DNA of 64,000 bases from Capitella teleta (taxonomy: Eukaryota > Annelida > Polychaeta > Capitellidae). A program made the position numbers and the translations under genes. Position 1 is the first letter of the stretch; each line of letters opens with the position of its first letter. Shown here in pieces: positions 37,430 through 49,993 of the stretch. Below the pieces are notes generated by a model that made no database searches, was not told the DNA's origin, and was given only the letters and a program-made list of their open reading frames with translations. The stretch spans positions 47,636-111,635 of the forward strand of contig KB304553.1 in the NCBI GenBank assembly GCA_000328365.1, read 5' to 3'.

Positions 37430-37779
37430 CCCTGCTAACAATTAACTTCTTGGCTCAAACGGAGTTTCGACGAGAGACGTGCGGTGAACTGATCTGGTGT
37501 CGCGATGCTTGCCAACTTTATGTGCCCCGAACGAAAGAGTGTTCTGTGCGGGGGCGAGGGGTGGGGTGGGGAGTGGGGAGAGAGGGGTCCTCCCACGGGA
37601 CCTCTTTATAGAGCCGCATGATGGACTGCTGCATGCGGCGAGAAACAAATGCAAACTTCTCGCTGCTCTGATCGCGATGTGTATAACGATATACCCGCAC
37701 CTTCCTTTGTTTTACTTTTGTTTTTCAGGAAGAAAAAACCTGCATTTTAATCCACCCGTATCTGAGATGCCCAGAAAAT

Positions 37780-37930
37780 AATAATAATTTATTCATACAT
37801 AAAAGTGTACCCGTTTCAAAGCTAACTCTGTTCACAGCTCCCTTGAAATCGTAAAAAAAATAAAAATAAATAAATAAATAAAAAAAAAATTAAAAAAAAA
37901 AAAAAATAAATAAATAAATAAAAAAAGATA
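37780..37930. repeat. A-rich AAAT/AAAAT low-complexity tract
   Basis: AATAATAATTTATTCATACATAAAAG-type start followed by interrupted AAAT and poly-A runs. It looks like a degraded retroposon tail. Confidence 0.6.
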
Positions 37931-38265
37931 AAAGCGTATACGGAATTACGGAATGGTGTCATTGGCTCCGATGACGACCCACTCGTGCGATTTTCGCATC
38001 TTTCAACACCTTATTCTTTGTTATGAGAGCCAGTATGCAATATGCAAGCCTCATACACATAGAATGCTAATTATATTATACTGCACACTCATTGGTATCG
38101 AAAAATTAAAAATATATATATATTTCTCGATTAATGATTTCGCGTTTTAACGTTTCGCGATTTCGAGTTCTCGCAACTTCCATGCATTGAAATGCTGTTT
38201 TTAAGGTAACCAGTGGCCCCTTCCCTTTAGCGCGGAATTCTGGTTATTTCATAATTACATGTATA

Positions 38266-38949
38266 TAGAGTGGGTCAAAAGTAGTCTTATCTACTCCATG
38301 TTAAAGATCTCAATGCTTTTCAAATGTGCTACATATTTCCGAGAAAGTGTTCCATAACAGATCGCAGGGTAAAAATCATACAAAGATAAGAGAAACAAAT
38401 ACTTGGTACGGTTATAGTCCATCATGTCATGCTGCTATTCCTATCATTCTTATTCCAATTTCATCACCATTTATGCCGATCTCAATTAACAGAGTGCACT
38501 CATCATTCCGCGATATTTTCACTTTTGGCGTCAAATAAGGCCCCGGACCATGAATAAGCTTCATTGAACACATCATTAAGGCAACACTCTAGTACCTTTG
38601 TTTTGTTTGAGGGTGTTTTTGTCGTGACAATAGCACTAATGTTTATCTCCTAAAGTCAAAACAAAGCAGGGAGTTTGTATTGAAGCACCATACAAGAGAT
38701 GACATTCCTTAATGCTCGTTAGGGGCTCATCTAATTTTGCTCTCTTCGCGATCACTCACCACTCGCATTTAAATGTTCCTCCCTCATTCAAAATATACTT
38801 TTTGCTTGATTTCTTTCCATAAATGGACGCAAAATAACATAGTCGATCCATACCAAGAAGCTTTTCAATAATTGATACCTATTAGCAAATATTCGAGTTT
38901 TGTTTTTAACATGGAGTATCGGTAGATGGGTTACTTTTGGCCCAATCTG
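38266..38949. mobile_element. 684-bp MITE with TA target duplication
   Basis: The left end TAGAGTGGGTCAAAAGTAG and the reverse complement of the right end CAGATTGGGCCAAAAGTAA match for about 45 bases, both continuing into ACTCCATGTTAAA. TA flanks both sides (38264-38265 and 38950-38951). Its right sub-terminal region (38690-38780) is the reverse complement of the left end of the 3.6-kb transposon at 53.7-57.3 kb, so it is a non-autonomous relative. No coding capacity. Confidence 0.85.
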
Positions 38950-38951
38950 TA

Positions 38952-41500
38952 TAATCATGTCGTACCAAAATGAGTATATCCTAGCAAATCTTCGTTTATG
39001 GTAAAACCCAATAATGTGATTGGTTGCCCTTATATGGTGTCCGACATCCGGGAAGGTCATTGGTTTAGAGAAATTATCTAATCAATGCAATCATTCAGTC
39101 GGAAATTGAGCGTTCCTGATCTGCATGCTTTACACGCATATTCTCAATTTTGTCCGGTTATTTGAAAATTCAGATTACAATGAAACACATGGATATCCGA
39201 ATGCATGACGTAATTTCGGTTTCGGTTTTAGTCGTGAATCGTTGTTTGTTTGTTTGTTTGTTTGTTTGTTTTTTTTTTTGTTTTGTTTTTTCCTGCGCTT
39301 GAATTTTGTTTTGATAATAGGACGCGTGTTCATTGCATAAGCATAGACATGAAAAGGTCGCTATATAAAACACAGGAGAATTATGTCAATTGGACAAATT
39401 GTGATGTTCATGATGATATCGAACTCGTTTGATGTGCGAACTCATGCGATATCACCTTACAACTTGGCATATGCATGCCGCCCATGTTAACCAATGCAGT
39501 AATAGGCGATTGGCTTCTCAGAATTACAATACCTGCCTGGTGCGTACTATATCAGAACTCGATTTCACACAACCTGTACCCAAACAACTAGAATGAACTC
39601 GGGAGCTGTGAGATTCTCATTCACAGCTGATTGGTACTACACAAAATAATATAAACTGTGGATACGGTTTGTGTTTTCTATTATAAAATTGTGTTGCAGA
39701 CTATATTGGGATTTGATTGTAACTCTCCATCTGAGGTCACATGTGGAGAAGCGCTAAAAATATATTCGTTGTTTATAAGTATATCCAAATATTGCATTCG
39801 CGAGGCTCATTTGCTCGGGTCCTTTTGTGCAACATATATCCGAGTTTTTCCCGGGTATTTTTCACCTGATTGTCCGTAGCAGTATTCTCCAGATCAATGA
39901 TCGGCTCTACGGGCAAACTACTGTATAAGTCAGCAAAGAATTACAGTGTGCGGCGCCGTTCTTGCCGTATTCGTGTGCTCTGAATGTCATCGATCAGGTC
40001 GTTGATAATCGGATTGTACGCGACCGTTGTTCGTGTACGTCGCGCGGTCATCCGATAAACGAACGGTTACACACAAGCAGATATTTATACTGGCGAACAA
40101 TAAGGAATTAAACATACCTATGATCGCGAGATGTAGCACACAGGGAAATTTAAACTATGGTTCCACACATACATACCGAAAAGTTGAAAAAAATAGCATT
40201 TCATCAAAAAACGTTAATTCAAAGTCATCAGCATATCAGATAAATCTAGCCTCTCGGTCGAAATCAGCTATTTACGAGTATGTGCAATTGAATTAGTATT
40301 ATTATTATCGAAATTTTACTTGAAAATATGTCAGCTTTCTATATTAAAATGCAAGCACTGGAGTTTCCAGGAAGTCAAGTGATGGTTGCTGGCGCAAATT
40401 TGAGTGAAGCAGGGTGAACATTTCGTCAACGCGGCAGACATCCGATTTACGGGCTAATTCAATCCGTTTTTAGGCTATTATTCATCGACCGATATTTTCC
40501 TCATAGACGCATCAAAGCAATGGGAAGTAAAATTGTTCACAATATTTTGATGAAGTTATTATAAAATGGTGAAATGAAGCCCCCCAAAAAAGATTACCAG
40601 CCTAAATTTATCTTCATTCTGGTTTAATAAAAACGGAAAACTTCAAATGGATTATACAATTATTTGTCAAACACATTTTTAGGTCAATTTGCACTTATTT
40701 TTTATTTTATTTTTTATTTTCCAAACGGAGCATCACTTAGTCCTTCAGTGGAATCATGGTAGAAAGATGAATATTATCAAATCATTAAATTAGAGTGATA
40801 TAATTATTCACATCTATGCATAGATACATGGATACAGCGAATATTTTGTCACTCGAAAAAATTATCAAAGATATACATGTATATTGAATTATTGATATAT
40901 AATGAACTAAATTATCAGATAGACACAATTAAAAGGTATTAACAGATGCCCAAAGTATATGTCTTTTCCACGTTACAAAAAAAAAGTCATATGTTACAAA
41001 ATAATTATTTTAATTGGTGAGTGGCTTTCTGGTTGAATTATCAAGATGCGGTGTACCTTCCAAGCGCAACTAGTGAGAGGTCAAGAAGAGAAACATTTGG
41101 CAGCGAAATAAGGCTTTGACAGCGATACCGCTAGAAGTGCGCTCGATCAAAAACTAATGCCAATAAAATAATGCAGCAACATTTTAATCTTATGAATGTG
41201 TTATATCTCACCTCGAATTTCACGTCTCTAGTATTGCGCGTTCTGTGTTAGGCTGAGAACTTTTGGAACAAGCCTCGTATATATTGGCACGGACACAGCG
41301 AACACTGAGTCAATTGTTCATTGTATAAGTTTAGGAATTCCAGGATGAGATCTCGACAATGTTGATTCAGAATACTGCACCCTGGATCGCTAACAAACTG
41401 CTCTTTACTGTCAATTTCTGTTCTATACATGTCATCGTCGTCGCGAAGTCTTCTTCTTCACAACATTTGCAGATTCGAGATAAAAATTTCATTGTCGGCT
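38952..41500. other. no gene recognised
   Basis: AT-rich DNA with a GTTT run (39240-39285). Only short frames without visible domains are present. Confidence 0.4.
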
Positions 41501-41504
41501 TGCT

Positions 41505-41845
41505 TGATTGTTTATTGAGCCTTTTGTTCTAACAAAAGGTGAAAGCACTTTGAAATCGTCCCCTCAAACAATTGGCGGCATAGAACAAGTATAACACAAT
41601 ATATAACAAAATTAATACTCAATAAGACTTTGTTAAAAAGGTGGGGTTTTAATAGTTATTTTAATGCTTTTGGGTAAATCCGTCCGGTTCCAGAGTTATT
41701 CAGAGGCTGAAATCGCCATTACCATGTCATACACGCTTTAGTGCACCCGATGACCCTAATGCTGAGACGCAAGTAAAACATTGGTTTGAGATACAGCTCT
41801 TCCATTTTCTTCATTATATAAAATCGTCGTAATTCAGGGACCAAA
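41505..41845 (-). repeat. interspersed repeat, LINE/SINE 3' type
   Basis: Begins with a small hairpin (CCTTTTGTT / AACAAAAGG, 41519-41539) and a GTGAAAGCACTTTGAAAT box. A bipartite body like the 25.2-kb and 34.7-kb repeats follows. Family not resolved. Confidence 0.35.
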
Positions 41846-42479
41846 GAGAAACTTTATATCAACTAAATAATAAATTAATCAATATAAAGCGTATAGAGAA
41901 ATTTATGAATGACATTATGTTCTTATTGATAGCATAATTTTTCTTTCTCTGCTAAGCCAATATGTACCGTCATGCACTTTCAGTGTTGCTGGACAGCGCC
42001 AAATATCTAGCAACATATTCAGAGAAAAATGCGCCAACTTCTGCATCCAAGTGACTGAACCAATTCAAGCAGATAGGCTACCTATCGGCCCATTTTACCC
42101 TATCGGCCCATTATACCCTGCTAACCCTAGGCCTAATAAAGACTATTTTGTTAAGTTATTCTGAGAAAGTTGCTCACTGGCAGAATCGGGTGTACGAAGG
42201 TTAACGATGAATAATGGATACCAAATCATCAAAGAAAACACAAAAGTGCAAAGTCATCAATTTTGTTTCGACAGATGACTGGCATGACCCCAGTCGTTGA
42301 CGCGCAGTTTCGCGGTTCGCAATCTATAAGCAGAGAAACCGATCATTGCTGTCAATAAAACACCGATCACGGTCAATCAGAGAGGCGTAGTCTATTGCCT
42401 TATGCATAGGGCTATTTTCCACACGATTAGCCCCGACCGTAATCTCACAGTTGCCATTACAACATGTAAATCTCCAGCA

Positions 42480-43175
42480 ATGTCCGTCCGCCATTTTGTA
42501 TGAGTGATGAAGGGCGGCCATTTTGTGTCCATGATGAAGCGCGCGAATCGTTCAAATCTCGCGGAGATTGGATTTACCGCGTTCGTCATTCGCTGTGACG
42601 TCAGGCAAACGACGCAGTTTGGAGCGGACTCTGAATCGGCGTCTTATGGTGTGGCTCCTGTGGGGGTAATCCGAGATTTTCATGCTCGCGGGGCAACGGA
42701 CGTTCACGCGGCGACGGCAATGGATGGGTGTAGGGTGGCGCAGTCGACGGATCACCATCGCTCCAGCCGTCAATCTGACAGCTTACATACGTGTAATTGC
42801 TTCTGCCAAATACCTTAAAAGATTGGTCTACACGACAAGAGACCCTTCCGTGATCACAATGTATTGAATTAGTGTTGGGGTAAATAAACGTTTCGCTCTT
42901 TTATAGACATTTACAGGAGGTGGGGAGATAAGAAGTAATCGCGTCGATCCGGTGTTTTGAACCAGGAAGCTTTCGCTCATATTCTCACAAACACATCTTG
43001 GTGCCTTCCGCTGTTTCACTGTTCAAGTATCGTTATCGTCGCATACATCGTAATTCCATCTTAAACGTGCGCAATTTTGCTGAGAATTCTCTTGAGAAAA
43101 GGCTGCGTGGTCGGAGCTCACGGATTATCTTCGATTTTGTCGAAACAGGAACGACGCCATTTTGAGCGAGTTTCA
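42480..43175. promoter_or_regulatory. cluster of CAAAATGGC (YY1-type) motifs in GC-richer DNA
   Basis: GCCATTTTG, the YY1-like element often found at animal transcription/translation starts, occurs three times (about 42491, 42518 and 43158), read as CAAAATGGC on the minus strand. A TGACGTCA-like CRE half (42597-42603) and raised CpG content are also present. This suggests a promoter, but no downstream gene could be built. Confidence 0.35.
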
Positions 43176-43555
43176 CGGAATCTGCGTGGTCTTTGAACCG
43201 CGTGACGCACTTTCTTTAACCAATCTCGTAATCCTGTTTCCCACAATATCAGTGTATTCCGTCCACAGTATTCGGCGTATGAGTGGACAAATATGTCTCT
43301 CCGAAAGTTCCAGACGGTCTGAACTGAGCGGTAAAATTCGTCGAAACCTGCATGGCTGATGAGATCAGTTATTCTCTCACTCATCTCTGCAAACCCTTCA
43401 GATGATTGTGGACGGTTCTTACGTTGACAAATTGATGAACATGTGTCCCGAAGTCCGTACGAACCGAGCTCTACTGCAGTGTTCATGTAATCATACCTGG
43501 CGTATTCTTTGACACCTTGAGCCCGAATTAAAGATCGGGGCCGTATTCTAATCAC
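43118..43555 (-). CDS. hypothetical open frame, 145 codons
   Basis: One of the longest frames outside recognised genes. It has balanced amino-acid usage, including LGSYGLRDTCSSICQRKN and ISHAGFDEFYRSVQTVW. The N-terminal limit is unclear: a splice acceptor (CTCAAG near 43525) or an upstream exon is possible. I recognise no domain. It could be a terminal exon of a real gene or a remnant of a mobile element. Confidence 0.3.
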   Translation of the reverse strand: MIRIRPRSLIRAQGVKEYARYDYMNTAVELGSYGLRDTCSSICQRKNRPQSSEGFAEMSERITDLISHAGFDEFYRSVQTVWNFRRDIFVHSYAEYCGRNTLILWETGLRDWLKKVRHAVQRPRRFRETRSKWRRSCFDKIEDNP

Positions 43556-44820
43556 TGTTATGTTTGGACTTTTTGTTTAACGTCCTTGTTCAAAGGGAAA
43601 AAAAACTTATAAAAAGTGGTAATTGCTATCTATCCTCGATCTTGTTCTATAGCAAGTCCTGAAGAAAAGAAAAACAAGAAAATGGAAACTGCCAATGATG
43701 CTGAAAACATTTTGCGTATTGAAGGGCCCTGGTGCATTTAATGTGAATACATTCATTGCACAATGCTAAATGATTCGGTAATTACAGTGTTTTGATGTCT
43801 TCACTGGACTGGGTGAGTGGAATGGCTATATGCACTATATATGCATATGAATATATTATGTGCACTAAATATGCAGGCCGATCCCCTTCTTCCTCGTAAA
43901 CAAGCGAGAGAACATTTGGCTTCAAATTCGCCATCCGCAAGTTCTGTAACTGATCACGTGTTTGCGTGGGAAAGCATCGGCATTCCTCCACTGGTGATCC
44001 TTCTGTCTTTTTTGAAAACCTGGTGTATTTAGAGGGAATAGGGAATTATCATGTAACTCCTCCCATGTAACTTCTCTGCACCTGCTAATAAATATCCGTA
44101 ACTGAATGTTATACATATGTATTCCAAACATGTGAGTGTTAGTTATCATGAGATTTCTTACGTACTTTGTATACGTATTTTAGGCTTAAGGGTCCATTGG
44201 TTCCTTTTGCTTGGTCTTGGATCTCATATTGAGGCGTTCCAACATACACAGCTGCATTCGGCTTACATAAGACGCAGTGTAAACCAATTCATGTTTGTCG
44301 TACAAGATGTATATGCACGTAAGACATGTACATGCACATGCAGTTACGCATGTGGCATTATAGGGACATGGCAGCGCGAGATGCGTGGCATTATGGACAA
44401 ATGAAGAGTCTCTGGTGGCAGAGAATGGCGACATCGAACGCATCAAATGAAGCAATCGACAATCGTGCGCTTAATGCGATCTGCATAATCTCTCCCTGAA
44501 CAGCTCAAATGATGACAACCTGTGTAACCAACCGAGTGAATGGAGTAAACATAGATATGCAGATGCCGTACTATTGAAATACGGGACAGCATGCAACAGC
44601 CACTGATGCAGATGAAAGTATACTGTATCAAATCTTCAAGGCATTTACTGGGGCATTTACTGGGGAATATATTAGTGCTCTATTTCATTCGATATTAGTG
44701 CTTTAATTAAGTATGCACGTACAGTCAATTTTGAGGCAATATCCGTCCAGTTAATTACATCGGGGCAGTGTCGTGTTTAGGCTAAGAGCGGAGGGGCGCC
44801 CTTCAAAGAAAAAAAAAATA
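43556..44820. other. no gene recognised
   Basis: AT-rich intergenic DNA with short frames. Nothing identifiable. Confidence 0.4.
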
Positions 44821-44834
44821 TTAAAAAAATAAAA

Positions 44835-45063
<229 letters not shown>

Positions 45064-46214
45064 TATGTAATAACTTGTGAAAGATTGATGTTTGCGGAAC
45101 ATTTTTGTTTCAATTTTATAAAATATATCAATTCTTTCCGAGGCAAAATAGTTTACATCCAGGACGTACGACGTACGACTCAAAAGGAGAAATTCACATT
45201 TGAAATTGACAAAGCACTTTTAGCAGAAGCGTGGTTGTTATGGCAACCACAGTATTGTACATTGTTCATTTCCACCACAAACGAGAAATATGTCAATTTC
45301 TTTCCTGTTGATTTCGGCTTTCGATAAAATCAAAGTATGCAGTTGGTTCTGGATTCTGCAGACTCGAATAGGGAAGTTAATTTGTCTGCTCTCTTAGATT
45401 TTTTTTGGCAATTGAAATAAAAGGATAAAAATTAAGCTGCGAACATGTACTAAAACAGCAAATAGACACAATATCTTCCTTCAAATACCAAGTTCGTTTG
45501 TGCATTCTACCATGTCGGAAAATGACCACTGTGGTCCTTTCCTTACATATCGACCTAAAGCGTCCTTTTTGAACATTTGGTGGTCCTTATTTAACAAACC
45601 AAATTCAGGGTGTGTCAAAAGAGGACCACTGCTATAGAAACTTGTGTGGGCCATATTTTCAATTTTCAGACAAAAGGCTCTCCTCAAATCATAATAAAAG
45701 ATGCTGTGTATACTATAAAAGCTCAACAAACTGACCAATTGAAAATATTTAATGTATTAAAATCTAAAAAGGTCATTAAGCATTTAAATTTTTTTTTTTT
45801 TTTTTTTTTTTCTTGCTGAAGTATTCGTACACAGGCTGTATAATACATTTGTATGACTAGTGTATGTGTTATGTGCTGAGCTTCAAATAATATCACGAAT
45901 TTGGATTATACTATTCCGCCCAGCATATTAAGCCAGAAAGTACCCTAAACCTGGTCACATCTTTCTATAATTCGGTATAGAACTAAGATACAACTGCGTG
46001 TACATGGACCAATCATCATACTAGGTAGATATCCCAATGCAGAATTTCGTCCATGAATTCCTTATTCTATGCAAACCTCCAAACTATATGTTCTCAGTTG
46101 AATGCGTATGGAGATAGAAAGTGTACTGAATGATGCCCAACCTTAATGTAATTGTGAAGACAATCAGAGGTCAGAAGGCCTATGTCCATTCCACAAAGAC
46201 ATCACTCTGTAGTC
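45064..46214. other. no gene recognised; one hAT-like terminus
   Basis: A poly-T tract lies at 45788-45810. On the minus strand near 45634 a CAGTGGTCCTCTTTTGACAC sequence resembles a hAT terminus, but no partner end was found. Confidence 0.35.
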
Positions 46215-46363
46215 GGTGGAAGTACACGAAAACAGTTTCCTCCTTAAACGATGCATTCTGAACCGATTGAATGATCTGCAGTCGCCGCTGCTCGATGTCA
46301 CTCTCATTAATATCACTTTCATTATCTCCTTTCATGAATAGCCTCGTTCAACTCAGTGATCAA
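46215..46363 (+). repeat. 149-bp direct repeat, copy 1, abutting gap
   Basis: Nearly identical to 47016-47163. The only differences seen are in the last ~20 bases, just before the N run at 46364. Confidence 0.95.
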
Positions 46364-46413
46364 NNNNNNNNNNNNNNNNNNNNNNNNNNNNNNNNNNNNN
46401 NNNNNNNNNNNNN
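46364..46413. other. 50-N assembly gap
   Basis: Fixed-length N run. It lies directly after repeat copy 1. Confidence 1.
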
Positions 46414-46483
46414 CTAGGTCATGAAATATACAGAAATCTAGTACATGCAACGTATACAGTTAACAGTATGATCAACAGGTCAT

Positions 46484-46725
46484 GACTGACTCATCAAGTC
46501 AACGACTGTCAGTGTCATTTACTGAGAGTAACTGACAATTTGACAGTGACACTCATACTGCACAAGCTGCTGTCTACTCAGTAGGGCCTATATACGCACT
46601 CAGTCACTATCATAATAATGACTATATCATATGATATCTGGCTGCGTGACCAGGTGACTGTCAAGTCTCAAGACTCAAGTCTGTCACACTCACACTGTGA
46701 CTGAGTCACTGACGCGTCGTGAGAG
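46484..46725. repeat. TGAC/GTCA-rich cryptic repeat tract
   Basis: GTCA and TGAC tetramers recur many times in both orientations, including AP-1-type TGACTCA and TGAGTCA sites and ACTGACAGT-like inversions. It is too irregular to be a microsatellite. Confidence 0.6.
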
Positions 46726-47015
46726 GAAGTTCAGCTGGATAATACATGCAACGAGACCTCCATTTGAATGACCTATACACCTGTGAAAATTATGATTCGT
46801 ATCTGCACTTCATCAGTTGCCACAATCCCGAACGACAACCTTTTTCACCACTTTCACACAGCCAAGAGAGCGATAATGGGTCCGTTTCACACTCTCGTTG
46901 CTACGACGCGGAACCAGTTGGTGTGACGTCATTTGAATTCAGAACGAGGCATGTTGGCCGGGGGTATATGCGCACCAAAACCGCTTTGAGCAATCCAGTC
47001 ATATTAACATCCTTG

Positions 47016-47163
47016 GGTGGAAGTACACGAAAACAGTTTCCTCCTTAAACGATGCATTCTGAACCGATTGAATGATCTGCAGTCGCCGCTGCTCGATGTC
47101 ACTCTCATTAATATCACTTTCATTATCTCCTTTCATGAATAGCCTCGTTTCATCTCAGTGATC
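47016..47163 (+). repeat. 148-bp direct repeat, copy 2
   Basis: Second copy of 46215-46363, starting GGTGGAAGTACACGAAAACAG. It continues past the point where copy 1 meets the gap. Confidence 0.95.
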
Positions 47164-48639
47164 ATAATTAATTTTGACTCCTAGTTCATCACTTCTCCTG
47201 CAGCCATGTGTCGTTAATTTAATTGCTATTTACATTATCTTAAATCACTGTTGAATGACCAACTCATAAACAATGAGACAATATGTTATTTAAGATATGA
47301 CTAATTTTATACTGCATATAATATCATCAGTTTGAATGTATACAAGCGTTATGAGGCACAAGTATCACGGGAGCCTGAATGTTGAATGCGTTATGATGCA
47401 TGGGTTTCATGGCAGCTGAGAATCTGTGAACGTTATGAAGCACTATAAAGTGCTCTATGATTCTTCTGGTGATCATTGCGATGTACTTGTAATTGGCTTC
47501 ACGGAGAGCTACTGATGTCGCCGTCAATTGAAGATTGGGACTTTGTAACTATGCATCGTAACTCTAGTATTTAGAGAGCTCTAAAACACATTACAATATG
47601 AAATATTCAAGGGACTGTCCATGTCAAGGGATCAAACGTAATGTTCACGATGCTCCAGAAAACACTGATACAAGAAACCCTTTAATTATTCCCGTGAAAA
47701 CCTCCGTTGAAACATGTACCTGAGTGAGGGTCCTATGCACATTCTTTCAGGCTTTGGCTAACGTACTTTGCACCATTTAAGAACTATTGAGTATAACAGC
47801 CTAGAATCCCCGAAAATGCGTTATGATCTACCAATAGTCATAATGGTCAGTGAGTGTAAGTGACCTGAGGACCATACTGGTGGAACATTTGATATTGCTG
47901 ATGGAATGATGATATAGATTAAAGTAGAATGCATCATAAAATAGCAATTTGCACGCCCTGCTTTATATTTAAGGAGTACATTGGGAAGTAAATGTACAGG
48001 TTAAAAAAAGACCACTATTTGGCAGGTTCATGGCATTCAGAAATCTCGAATAAAACAGTCCGTGCGATAAATCAGCGGCAATTTGATTGGAGAACATGCC
48101 AAAAGATCCTATGGATTTTTTTCCAAGATTTCGCCAAGAAATAACAACAACAACAACAAAAATCTACTTTACCTGTGTTAGCTATGTGATTCTTGTAACT
48201 GTGCATGAACAGAAGATATGGAACAGAAATGCTGAATTATTTTTAATTTCTCAATGACCCACTTTCTTGCTGATGAATGAAACTTTCCTAATCATGAATG
48301 AAAGTTGTGGTAATATTGAGAAGAGTGTGTGATCTGTTTGAGGGGCATAAACGCCCGGTTATTCTAGGAAAACGATGCTATGTCAGAAAAAGACCACATG
48401 CGAACTTAAATGCGAGGTCATATCTTTAAAAATACAACTGCCAACATGTTATATGAGCGGTATGGCTACAAAACCGAACATCGAGCAAATTATCATTGTG
48501 AACTGCAGCGCAAAGAAGAAGAGAGACTCACCAAGCATAGACTTGACAAGACTGGAAATGCTCAGCAGCAAAATCGAAAACTTGGTGAAGCCTCGTTTGC
48601 CATTGCGTTTGAAGTCGTTAAGCAGAAGAGGCCTCACAG
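47164..48639. other. no gene recognised
   Basis: AT-rich DNA with an AAC microsatellite (48143-48160). Overlapping frames at 48375-48720 on both strands have no recognisable domain and may be hAT-derived. Confidence 0.35.
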
Positions 48640-49477
48640 CATCGATCGCTGAAGCCTGGTCTGCCTTGACACCACTGCCAGAAGTGTGCTCAGAGACAGT
48701 GCAGCAGCCAAAGTGAAGCAAATATCCGTGTGGCCATGTTCGGTAATCTCGCTGAAGTCCTTGATGATAGCAGCATGGAAGTGCCAGAGGTCATGACATG
48801 GAGGAGGAAGAGGAGTCCTTCTACTCCTTTGTGAGATACCCTTTCTCATCACGAAACTCAAGTGGAGGATTTGGAAGGATGCCAATCTGGATGATTTCTT
48901 TGAGCTGCCAAATGACTCTGCGACCAAAGCAAAGTTCAAATGTGAGGATTCGGCTGCCTTCTGGTGCTCATTATCTGAAGTTCATCCTAAAATGAGCGAG
49001 ATTGCTCTCAGATACCTGCTGCTTTTCACCTCAACCTATAAGTGTGAGACCGTGTTTTCCACATTGGTCACTTCAAAACCAAATTCAGAAATCGTTTGGT
49101 CGTTTAAAACGACATGAGACTGGCTTTGAGCACCACACAACCCAGAATACCGAAAGTGGTGGACTCACATTCTAAGCAGTTTCATCCATCTCATTAATTT
49201 TCATTTGCAAATGTGTAAATATGTTATTACCTGTATTGTGAAAATATAACGTTTTATGCATTTTAAGTTCTTTCAGATTCTTTGTACATGTAGTGTCTTT
49301 CTATGAATCTATAATTCAGAAGTCCTGAGACACCTTCGAAGGGATTTTAACTATGGGATGTCACCTCCTCAAACACCCCCCTCGCCCTGGTGCCTCCAGT
49401 CTTAGGGTCGTCAATGTGTTACATAGATAGGGGGTCCTGGGCTGGGGTCCTGGGCTGAAAAAGTTTGAACACCACTG
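48640..49477 (+). mobile_element. hAT transposon, C-terminal half (ZBED5/SCAND3-type)
   Basis: The plus strand keeps the end of a hAT transposase: LDDFFELPNDSATKAKFK, AAFWCSLSEVHPKMSEIALR and YLLLFTSTYKCETVFSTL (48880-49065). The last two form the dimerisation region. After a frame change come NRLVV and MRLALSTTQPRIPKVVD. The 3' terminus reads AAAGTTTGAACACCACTG at 49477, i.e. a CAGTGGTGTTCAAACTTT hAT end. CTATTATA (49478-49485) is the candidate 8-bp target duplication. The BED finger and catalytic N-terminal half are missing and no left end was found. Confidence 0.8.
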
Positions 49478-49993
49478 CTATTATAAGTGGCAATTATTTT
49501 GTGATGTGCATAGCCAGAGATTTCAGAGGAAAAAGCATTTTGTAACACTTAACGGTGCATTGAGAAATCCCCATTACTTGCAGGCCTCAATAAATTTTTG
49601 AATCACCTTGTACCATGTACATTATCTCATTGTCCCTCTAGTTTCCTGGTACTGCAGTCTTCTCCTTGCTCACCAATTAAGCCTTATCTTTGCTAATGTG
49701 TCTCCACTTTCTTTGCTCTGTGAAATCTGCCATTCCTTGTAATGTACCCTGGTAATGCTGTAAGTATATGAAATATAATGTGAAATAGCTAAGCAATGAG
49801 TCAAATGTGTTATATGACTCACATAATTATCAGCAATACTGATGGCAGAAAAAATTCTCGGCAGATGCCAGCTTTCAATTTCAGATAATGATAAAAATTA
49901 ACGATTGCCTTGTTGTTTTTTTTCATCATATATTTATGCAGGCATACAAAAATAAAAATGACAAATAAAATGACAAAATGAAATAAAATTTAT

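Noticed and set aside
41248-41430. 60-codon minus frame with four Cys (possible secreted peptide)
   Set aside because: No signal peptide, no dibasic site and no splice partner found.
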